From NCBI GenBank assembly GCA_025356795.1, contig JANXRR010000525.1:1-17625 (forward strand): DNA of 17,625 bases, read 5' to 3'. A program made the translations under genes and the position numbers. This document shows positions 7,315 through 16,300 of the stretch, piece after piece (the stretch's first letter is position 1; every line of letters begins with the position of its first letter). A model generated the notes under the pieces. That model made no database searches and was not told where the DNA came from. It saw only the letters and a list, made by a program, of their open reading frames with translations. This DNA is from Bacteroidia bacterium (GTDB lineage: Bacteria > Bacteroidota > Bacteroidia > Cytophagales > Cyclobacteriaceae).

Positions 7315-9110
7315 GGGTGTACGGTTAGTAGCCATGACTCTTTAAAGATTGTCATCTTTCTATACTTATCTCTGTCAGTTCGTGCTACGTTAATATCATT
7401 TGACTCAGAAATATGGACATACCAGTGGTTGTGGGCAGATAAGAATCCATAATCAGCATCTTTAAATCCCAGCTTGCGGAGTCCATCACTGTATTTTTTA
7501 GCGTTTGCTTCCGAACTAAACACACCTGCAATTACATAATCGCCAAGGTCCATTTCTGAGTTATGATTTCCACGCTTCGCAAATTCGTGCCGTTCGGCAT
7601 GTGGGTGGGTGCCTTCTTCATCTTTATGCTCCAATAAGGGCTCCTCTGCATGCACTTCTAATCGTTTCAAGCGTTCTTGCTCTTCCTTATGCTGTGAGGC
7701 GCTATCGAGTACAAGCCGTTGAGTGGGTGTAATCTTAATCTCATTTTTATTTTGATTACTAGGAATCCCTTTGTCTAACTGGTTTTGTTTATGAGCTATC
7801 ACTTCTTCGAGTGTCGAGTTGTTAGTTAGCGGATTAACTACAACGGGCTTTTTTTCTTCTACCTTAGCAACCACCACGGGTTTATTAACTACAGGCTCTT
7901 GCTTTTTCTCGACAGGCTTTTTTACAGGCGTCTTTGGTTCTACTTTAGCTAACACGGGTTTTTTCTCATTTACCGTTTGGGAAATATCTGTATCGGTATG
8001 CTTGTAACGAGGCGCTGTTGTTAGCTTGGAATAAGACTGATTGGTTTTCGATAAACCAGACTTTACTTTTCTTCTATCATTAGCTGCTTGCAGGGCAGTC
8101 TTTTTTTGTTTCTTTTCCAATTCTGTATTCACAAAAGAATAGATGGGTATCTTTTGATTTCTCTTTCCAAACAAATAGCCCAAATGAATTTCAAAAGAAG
8201 GATTGTTAAGTTGGTTAGTACCTACATTTTGTATGGAGTAAGAAAGGCCTAAGGCAGCTTCTTTATTTATTCGAATGCCTGTGAGGGCAGATATACCATA
8301 GTTGGCTTTGTACGATCCACCAATATAAATCATGTTATTGAGATGAAGTAAACCAGCCACTTCTATTTGCGAAGGCAGGGAATTATTAAATCGATAGATA
8401 GCATACGGTTCAAAAATATTTTTACCCTTGTTGAAATAGAATCTATTACTGGCGTGAATGAGTATAGATTCCAGCGGTTTAAGCTGGGGAATACCAAAAG
8501 AATTGGAAGTTAAATAAGTAGGTTGAAATAAATTGGGAATGGATAATCCTACATGAAAAGTTTGACCATTATAAGAGAACCCGGCATTGCCGATAGTTTG
8601 AATAGTACTTTGCACCAAGTTGGCCAATGTAGGATCGCCTGATGTTTTGAAAGCCGCATCTAGCGCATCATAATCTAAAACCGTGGAGGCAAGGCCTGCC
8701 GAAAAGCCAAACCTAAACGATTGATTGGAGGAGATGGGTAAGGTGTAACCTCCCGTAAAAAGAGCCGAAGAAGTATTTAAAATACCCTGCTTGTTGCTGG
8801 TAAAAGTGAAACCAATATTTACCCTATTGACCAATGGCGCTTGAATACTGAAATTGGCAATGGCGGGGCTGCCTTTAATACCTACCCATTGCTGACGATA
8901 CGAGAAAAACATCGCGGGCCTGCCCTCTACTCCTATCAACGAAGAGTTAAGTACCGCAGGGTTAAAATAAAATTGAGTGAAATTTTGAAGATCTTGAGAA
9001 ACCCCAACCGCACTCACCAGTGCAAGCATAAGCACAAGTACTATTGTAAACAGCTGTGGTTTTAATTTCAACGGTGAAGATGAATTATAATTCACGGAGC
9101 AAATATGCAA
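7311..9110 (-). CDS. PorP/SprF-family outer-membrane protein with lysine/proline-rich arm and C-terminal SPOR domain
   Basis: This 599-residue protein has three parts. Residues 40-315 are a PorP/SprF barrel, with the family signature NFTQFYFNPAVLNSSLIGVEG and then YRQQWVGIKGSPAIANFS. Residues 316-520 are a low-complexity charged arm with KPV/EKK-type repeats, a good candidate for a flexible periplasmic spacer. Residues 523-599 are a SPOR domain (GDYVIAGVFSSEANAKKYSDG..., then WYVHISES), a fold that binds denuded peptidoglycan glycans. Typical PorP/SprF proteins stop after the barrel (about 300-350 residues). The start is uncertain. The longest frame opens with TTG at 9110 and there is no in-frame ATG before the signal peptide core. 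A TTG at 9071 would give a textbook signal peptide beginning with M-K-L-K. A GTG at 9095 is also possible. It is the last gene of the leftward adhesin set, 206 bases after the first PorP gene. Confidence 0.88.
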   Translation of the reverse strand: MHICSVNYNSSSPLKLKPQLFTIVLVLMLALVSAVGVSQDLQNFTQFYFNPAVLNSSLIGVEGRPAMFFSYRQQWVGIKGSPAIANFSIQAPLVNRVNIGFTFTSNKQGILNTSSALFTGGYTLPISSNQSFRFGFSAGLASTVLDYDALDAAFKTSGDPTLANLVQSTIQTIGNAGFSYNGQTFHVGLSIPNLFQPTYLTSNSFGIPQLKPLESILIHASNRFYFNKGKNIFEPYAIYRFNNSLPSQIEVAGLLHLNNMIYIGGSYKANYGISALTGIRINKEAALGLSYSIQNVGTNQLNNPSFEIHLGYLFGKRNQKIPIYSFVNTELEKKQKKTALQAANDRRKVKSGLSKTNQSYSKLTTAPRYKHTDTDISQTVNEKKPVLAKVEPKTPVKKPVEKKQEPVVNKPVVVAKVEEKKPVVVNPLTNNSTLEEVIAHKQNQLDKGIPSNQNKNEIKITPTQRLVLDSASQHKEEQERLKRLEVHAEEPLLEHKDEEGTHPHAERHEFAKRGNHNSEMDLGDYVIAGVFSSEANAKKYSDGLRKLGFKDADYGFLSAHNHWYVHISESNDINVARTDRDKYRKMTIFKESWLLTVHP

Positions 9111-9316
9111 AATTTCATTGGTTTCTTTAACTGATACTACCCTTAACTTAAGAACAAATTTTAGTTACCTACTGTGATATGCCAAACAACAACCCTGTTG
9201 CCACCTGCGAGCAGATGACTAATCAACTACGATACACTCAATGACGACAGCTTATTTGTTTTCGATAAACTTAGTAACAACGGCTTCACTTTTCTTTAGC
9301 ATATCATTTAATTAAT
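9111..9316. other. Gap between the two PorP/SprF genes
   Basis: These 206 bases separate two leftward genes. The stretch is long for an operon gap and may hold a promoter for the PorP-SPOR gene, but I find no clean TTTG/TAnnTTTG pair. A 5-base inverted repeat (CAACA...TGTTG near 9187-9200) lacks a T run, so I do not call a terminator. No credible gene is visible; the longest minus-strand reading noticed is a 16-codon frame at 9252-9302. Confidence 0.4.
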
Positions 9317-10324
9317 CTAATGACTGAATAGCTGAGGGCAGTCTAGATCTTTATGAACATTTCGTATGCGTGTTCTATAGTTGAGCATAAGTTCATGTGA
9401 TCCACGGGAGTAGCTATTGAGATCGGAGGTAACCCAATCGTAAAAATATCCCACATAAAATTTCTCACTGATTTTCAAATTGATAAAAGTAGTAATGGCA
9501 TCGCCCGTGCGATACGAAGAACCAATGCTAATTTGTTCATCATATACTAAGTTCAAATTAAAATCCATACTTACCGGTGTGCCGTCTTGTATGCGCAGTA
9601 AAAAAGATGGATGCAACATTATTTTATCAGAGAGGCGGTTGACTCGCAATTTCAACCCTGCGTTGAGATAATAATAACGAGGTGTTCTCAAGGCATCGAG
9701 GGCACCATTAAATATCTTATCGTAACTCACTAGATCGGGTGCCGAAAAGCCCGCAAACATTTTCTTATCGTAGTAAAAAATACCTCCCCCTACATTTGGC
9801 CTGAACTCGCTGATATTGATAAAGCTTGGGTCAATGGTGCTGCGCAAATTCAAGGCACTAAAATCTGCTTTAAAGTTATTGGCCCCTACTTGCACACCCA
9901 TTGAAAAGACACCTTTTGTTTGGGGTATCTTTATCATGTAGGCATAACTAAAAAAAGCACCCGAGTTGGTGTAGCTACCAATGTGGTCGTTGGTGATCAA
10001 CATGCCCACGCCTACTTTTCCTCTTTTTAAGGAAGTGTGAACGCCCAGCGTTCCAGTGGTTGGCGCTCCATCTAAATTGACCCACTGATTTCTATACGTT
10101 AGCGTTGCACTTAATTGCACGTGGCTTCCAGCATACGCAGGGTTGATCAACAAACCATTATAGAGATATTGAGAAGATAAAATATTTTGCTGCCCCTTGG
10201 CTGAAACGGACCACAGGATGGTAATGACAACAAGCGTTAACAGCCGACAGTTGACAATCGACAGTTCATTGCCCTTTGATTGTTGATTGTTGCCTACGGA
10301 CTCTCCCCTTATTCTCTTTCTCAT
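9317..10324 (-). CDS. PorP/SprF-family T9SS outer-membrane protein
   Basis: This 335-residue protein shows the family hallmarks right after its signal peptide: SSQYLYNGLLINPAYAGS at about 50-67, then YRNQWVNLDGAPTTGTLGVH at about 77-96. Beta-strand-like segments with tyrosine- and glycine-rich turns continue to the end, as expected of an outer-membrane barrel. In Flavobacterium johnsoniae SprF is needed to export the adhesin SprB, and PorP acts in the Porphyromonas T9SS. The gene follows the giant adhesin gene directly, with ATG inside the adhesin's stop (ATGA, 10321-10324), so the two are probably translationally coupled and this is the likely export partner. The N-terminus is odd. About 27 mostly polar residues come before the hydrophobic core (LLTLVVITILW), and residues 11-27 are encoded by heptamer repeats. 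No other in-frame ATG, GTG or TTG lies before the signal core. Confidence 0.9.
   Translation of the reverse strand: MRKRIRGESVGNNQQSKGNELSIVNCRLLTLVVITILWSVSAKGQQNILSSQYLYNGLLINPAYAGSHVQLSATLTYRNQWVNLDGAPTTGTLGVHTSLKRGKVGVGMLITNDHIGSYTNSGAFFSYAYMIKIPQTKGVFSMGVQVGANNFKADFSALNLRSTIDPSFINISEFRPNVGGGIFYYDKKMFAGFSAPDLVSYDKIFNGALDALRTPRYYYLNAGLKLRVNRLSDKIMLHPSFLLRIQDGTPVSMDFNLNLVYDEQISIGSSYRTGDAITTFINLKISEKFYVGYFYDWVTSDLNSYSRGSHELMLNYRTRIRNVHKDLDCPQLFSH
10245..10265 (-). repeat. Three tandem heptamers inside the start of the PorP/SprF gene
   Basis: On the plus strand this reads CGACAGT, TGACAAT, CGACAGT: three 7-base units, the first and third identical. It encodes roughly residues 20-27 of the PorP/SprF protein, upstream of the hydrophobic part of the signal peptide. 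Confidence 0.65.
10276..10292 (-). repeat. Second heptamer array inside the start of the PorP/SprF gene
   Basis: On the plus strand this reads TTGATTG twice and then TTG, a perfect 7-base period over 17 bases. It encodes about residues 11-17 of the PorP/SprF protein (the NNQQ stretch). It lies 10 bases from the other heptamer array and uses a different unit. Confidence 0.6.
10321..10324 (-). other. ATGA stop/start overlap joining adhesin and PorP/SprF genes
   Basis: On the minus strand the adhesin ends ...CGATGA. The TGA stop (10323-10321) overlaps the ATG start (10324-10322) of the PorP/SprF gene. This geometry commonly couples translation of the downstream gene to termination of the upstream one, and would tie partner level to cargo level. 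Confidence 0.85.
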
Positions 10325-13300
10325 CGCAGTAATTCTAAATATCCTGACTTTGGTCGAGACCCATCCCCTTTATCAATAATGTAAAAGTACGTTCCTTCTG
10401 GCAATTCATTACCCAATAAACTGATTCCCTTATTGGAAACACCTCTGAACACAACGTCTCCATTGTTATATCCATCGGCTTCATAAACCAAGGTTCCTTC
10501 GCGATTAAATACTTTCACATGATTGCCAGGAAAATCGGTGATACAGGCAATTTCAAACACATCATTTTTACCATCACCATTTTGAGAAACACCGTTGAAG
10601 ATGAGCACATCGGGTTTTATTTCCAACGTTTTGGTGTTGGTGCACATCTTCAATGAGGTAGCTGTAACGGTGAATATTCCTTTGGGCAATCCCGAAAGTG
10701 TAGATCCTACTTCGGCAGTTCCATTGATGTTCCAATCGATGGATGCCAACGGCACACTGTTAAGGGGAATGATCACCGCTTCCCCAATATTTTGTTCACA
10801 GTTGGTAGGTTTAGTTTCAATATCAAAATCAGGAATATCTTTAGCGGCCTTCACCTCAGTAACTACCGGGGGAGACACGCATCCTGAAATATTATCAACC
10901 GCAGTAGTGGTGAAGAACCCAGCATCCAATCCTTTATAGAATTCTCCTATGTTATTTATTGTGCCAGCCACTACCCTGCCATCATACCAGCGGAAGGTAA
11001 AACCTTCGGCCACGCCATTGATAGCAGCAGACAACGCTCCATCAAGCGTGATGCAATTGGTTCGATCTGAAAGCACTGTTACAGTAATGGGCCCCACCGG
11101 GGTAGGCTTATTTTCAATAGTAATGGTTTGCGTGCCAAAACATCCGGTAGCCAGGTCAGTAGCCTTTGTGGTATACAGCACAGCCTTCAGACCTGAAGCC
11201 TCACTGCCGGTATAAAAAATAGGTGAAGTAACATCGCCTTCATACCAATCAAAGTTATAACCAATCACTTCACCGTTTATGGTAACTTTAGCCACCCCAT
11301 TGGGCAATACAGGCGCACAATACGTAACTGGGTTTTTTTGCTCTATGATAGGTTGTGGATAGATGCGCACATCCTTTACTTCTACTGTAGCCGGTATGGA
11401 AGGACAAAAGCTAAACAATGGATCTTTATGTGAAGCTTTTACCGTATAGGTGCCAACAGGTGCAGTGAGAATTTCTTTGGTGTTAAGGGGGTAGGCCACC
11501 GTGCCTGCAGTGGTAGGGCCGTTAAACCAAGTAAAATCATACAAGCCCCCAATACCTACTTCGGTAGTACCAAAGAGAGTGCCGTTGGCGGCTGAACAAT
11601 TAGATACGGGTGTAGCTGAAGCCAGTGCACGAATGGTAATAGTATCAACAGCGAACTTATACGTTTGCTTACTAAAGCATTGCGTAACATTGTTTGTCAC
11701 TTTTACAGTGTATTGCAATGGCGCGTTGTAGGTTATGCCACTTAAATCCGGATCACTTAATAAAACTGGACCAGCGGTAGTTGCCCCCTCCGTCCATTGG
11801 AATGTGTAATCCGAGAAATTCAAATTACCATCAGCCGATACTTGTAAGCCACCCAATTGAGCAGGTGATAAACATACAGTGGGGTTGGTAAAATGATCCA
11901 GGCTTATAACCGGCACGGAAGTCTTATCTACAATAATACCGCCACTTAAGTTAGAAGTACACCCTGTTAATGAGTTGGTGAAACTCACGTAGTATTGCCC
12001 CGCAGGTTGATTGACAATAACGTTAACTTCATTTCCGCTGGCCCCTGCAATAGGAGCAGGTACACTATTGAACCATTGGAAATTATAACGATTTCTATCT
12101 ACTGCGTTGCCAGCAATGTTATAAGTCTTTGATATCCCGGCAATGGTTTCTATTATTTTTATTACTTTAAGGCTACCATCGGCAGGAGCGCACACAAACT
12201 GATTGGCAGCTACTAGTTCGCCATCAAAATTAGTAGGGTCAAAAGCAATCGCTTTGCTGGCTGTATTTACACAACCCAAGTAAGGCGCATTGGTATCAGT
12301 AACGGTTACAGTGTACGTGCCGTCTGGCAAATTGTTAACAGGAGCTGTTGATCCAACCACTGTATTGACTGCGTTTTTCCATTGATACGTATACCCCGTG
12401 GTTATGCCTTGAGTAGTTCCTTCGCTTATAGAAGCAGCTGCGCCACCATTGGCTAACGCTACAGTGCAAGCATTGTTAGCTATTGTGGCAATATCGATGG
12501 CAGGCTTTTGAGTAAGGTCTTTAATCACCACATTGAAGGGAGGAGAAACACACCCAGAACCAGTTTTACCTGAGTTATTATTGGTAGCAATAATTGTGTA
12601 GGTGCCTGCATCCAACCCTGTAATAGGCGTTCCAGAAACTCCTGCCGCCAAAGCCCCTGCACCTTTTTGCCACGTGAATGTATAACCTGTTGCGGGCAAC
12701 GAAATATTAGTGGCCGCTGCAAAACCAGTGGTAAAGCTTCCATCAAACGGAGCACAGTCCTTCTGATCTATTTTTGACACGTTTAAGATGGAAATGGTTG
12801 GCACTGTTTTAAGCACAGTGGCTGTAGCTGATGATACGCATTGTGTAAAGCGATTAGTAGCTGCCAGTGTGTAAGTGCCTGCCTTAATAATATCGGGAGG
12901 AGCTACCGAAGCATACGCACCTGTTGTGTTGGTTAAATTAGCTACTGAAGAACCCGAAGGACTTGTCCAAGCAAAATCATAGCGTGAAGCGGAGCCAACA
13001 CCTGAGGTAACTACAGCAGCGGTTATGTTGCCATTGTCAGAGTTATCGCACGCAGTTTGCGGCAAGGTGGTTAGTGTTATTACTGGGTATTCACGTATAT
13101 CATTGACTACCGCCTGAAATGGCACAGAAGCACAACCAGCACCCGGGGCAACAGTGGTTTTACGAGTGGCCGTAACAAAATAAGTTCCATTGGCTACACC
13201 CGCTAGCGATATACCCGTGGGCGCTAACGTGTTGCGGGTTGGGGTAGCAGCATCCGTCCAGCCGAAAGTAAAATTGGAAGCAAAGCCAGGATCAGAAATA

Positions 13301-16300
13301 GCTGCCCCTGTTCTATCGCGGTAGCTCACACCATTTACTACCACACTTCCATCTAGCGGACTGCAAAGTTGCTGAGCAGTAGCCGTGATATTCTCCACAA
13401 AAATAGGAGTCGCATTTTTAATTACCTTAGTGTTAGCAGTAGCTAAGCACCCCGTTGCTTGGTTGGTAGCGCTCATGGCATAAGCCCCGTCCACTAAAAA
13501 GGAAAGCAAATTACCTGAGCCCGTTTGCCCAGTTTGAGGGGCAATAGGTGATAGTGGAGGCGTTGTGCTCCAGTTATAATTATACGATACAGGCGTTGCA
13601 TTAGGAACCGAGGCATCGGTAATATCTACTTGTATAGAGCCCTCAAATGGCGCGGTAGTGCTGCACGAGGTATTGCTGAAAGAGGTCAACGTGATTACCG
13701 GGTTCACATGCTTATCTTCTATTACGGCTGCTGCCGGATTGGAAGAACAACCAAAACCTGGGCTGCCTGCATTACGGGTTACAATCAATGAATATTGACC
13801 AGCACCAATGCCTGTTGGATCGGCTGCCGTATTGTATGAAGCGGCATTCAATAGAATGGATGTGCCTATCGGTAAAGCTACTCCATTTCTCTTCCATGAA
13901 TAACTGAAATCACCCAAAAGCGGAGTAGAAACAACTCCATTAATGTCAGTTATTTGAACTTTAGTAAGCTCCAAACTTCCACTTGGATTGCAATACAATT
14001 GAGGCAAGCTGGTGATATTCTGAATAAATATTGGCGTAGCATTCTTTAACACTGTGGTAGAGGCTATTGAAGTACAACCTGTAATATTGTTCTTCGCGCT
14101 CAATTGATAGCCACCATCTTGTAAGGTGCTGAACAAATTACCACTTCCTGTTTGTCCTACAAGAGCAGGTCCTGGGGAAGTGGCGGTTGCTGTTGTCCAA
14201 GTATAATCATAATTCCATGCAACAGCAGGTGTTGAGCTGTCTGTTATGTCAACTTTGATTGATCCTTCAAATGCGATAGGTGAGCAAGAGGTATTGCTAA
14301 ACGGTGTTAAGGCAATGGAAGGGCTCTTGTGCTTATCGAGAATCTGAACAATGGAAGGTTCAGAGACGCAACCCGCCCCCGGTGCCAAATTTTTGCGCGT
14401 GGCAACCAATGTATATTGATCGGCTCCAATAGTTGGGTAAGAGGTTGTATTGAGTGTAGTAACGGTAGAAAGCACACCAGCTAACGGAACTCCAGCGCGC
14501 GACCAACTATATGTGAAATCAGGAAGATTGGCAGTTTGTGAAACTCCACTACGATCAATATAAGTAATACCCGTAAGGTTTAGACTTCCTCCAGAAATAC
14601 AGTACTGCTGATCTACAGGAGTAATTGTACCTAATACAATCGGGGTCTTATTTAAAAGTATGGTGGTTTGTGCTATTGAAGTACACCCAGTGATGTTGTT
14701 CTTCGCGCTCAATTGATAGCCACCATCTTGTAAGGTGCTGAACAAGTTGCTGAGACCTGTTTGTGCTGTGAGGTTAGCAGGAGGAGTGGTGGTTACTGTT
14801 GTCCAAGTATAATCATAATTCCATGCAACAACGGGTGTTGAGCTGTCCGTTATGTCAACCTTTATTGATCCCTCATAGGCAGTGTTGCACGATGTATTGC
14901 TCAACGGTGTTAAAGCAATGGAAGGGTTCTTGTGCTTGTCCAAGATGCCAATATTGGTGGGGTCTGAGGAACAGCCAGCGCCAGGGCCGCCAGATGTTCT
15001 CGTTACAACCAAAGAATACTGACCAGCACCTATCAATGGATAAGATGTTACATCAAGGAGTTTATTGTTGGTGCCGACCGGTGCGCCTGCCCGTGACCAA
15101 GCATAACTAAAGTCTGTAACAAGCCCGGCAGCGGGAATGGTTATTGTGGCCCCGCTTACATCCTTATAATCGATACCGTTCAGAGCCAAACTTCCACCCG
15201 GTGTGCAGTAGAACTGATCCAGTGCAGTGATCGCCTGAATGAAAATTGGTGTTGCATTCTTTAACACAGTGGTGGAAGCTGTCGAGGTGCAACCTGTAAT
15301 ATTGTTCTTCGCGCTCAATTGATAGCCACCATCTTGTAAGTTGCTGAACAAATTACCACTTCCTGATTGTCCTACAAGAGCAGCAGGCGGTCCTGGAGGA
15401 GTAGCCGTTGCTGTCGTCCACGTATAATCATAATTCCATCCAACAGCAGGTGTTGAGTTGTCCGTTATGTCAACCTTTATCGAACCCTCGTTGGCAGTAC
15501 AACCTGTATTGCTCAAAGGAGTTAATGCGAGAACAGGATATACCCGTTTATCATCTATGGTAATGGTTAAAGGAGCAGAAGGGCATCCAAGTCCTAAACT
15601 TCCACTCGTGCGCTTAGCAACTACTGTGTAAATACCAGCACCCATAAGATCTGCTGCAACAGGCACATAGGTTGCTGTATTTAATAAAGGTTTATTAGTA
15701 CCGGTTAGCACTGAGCCAACACCCGTGCGTGTCCACGTAAAATCAAAATCACCGGGTGATACTGGAGTGACTGCGCCACCGCTCCTGTTAATATATGTAA
15801 TTTGTGTTATAGCCGCGCTGCCTCCAGGGTTACAGTAGAACTGAGGGGTTGGAGTAGAAGCAACCACATAAATAGGTGTGGCATTCTGGAAGATGGTAGT
15901 AACAGCAGTGGCCTGACAAGCCGATGTCTGATCTGTAACTATCAATGTATAATCACCCTCAAGCAAAGCTGTTTCGTAATCGTGATCGCCACCATTATTC
16001 ACTATCCCATCTCCATTGTTATTTATTGAAGGAGTTACAAAACTTAGAGGTGTAGAAACAGCGGTAGTCGTCCAATTGTAGGTATAAGTAGAAGAAGGCG
16101 ACACCACGATTTTTATCTCCCCCTCTCCTACCGCAGGGTCACACGAGGTATTCGATAAATTGGTAAGTACAGGGGCTGGTGTAGTATGTTTATCATTAAT
16201 CACAACAGTTTGTATAGGTGCTGCACAACCCACACCTGTGCCTGTTATTTTTGTTGCCTTCACATAATAGGTTTGGCTATTACCTTGACCCACTGCACCT

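Noticed and set aside
9187..9200. Inverted repeat CAACA-ACCC-TGTTG as a terminator after the first PorP/SprF gene
   Set aside because: The stem is only 5 base pairs with no T run on either strand.
9252..9302. A 16-codon minus-strand frame (MLKKSEAVVTKFIENK) in the gap between the PorP/SprF genes
   Set aside because: It is too short to judge, has no ribosome-binding site and no recognisable family. It could be chance in an AT-rich gap.
10595..16029. Several open frames of 60-115 codons on the plus strand opposite the adhesin, and similar ones opposite or within other large genes
   Set aside because: They lie wholly within strongly supported genes in another frame, show repetitive or low-complexity composition and have no starts or motifs of their own.
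13440..16100. Direct repeats in the adhesin region as a possible CRISPR array
   Set aside because: The repeats are about 600 bases apart, lie in one open reading frame and keep the protein pattern. They are coding modules.
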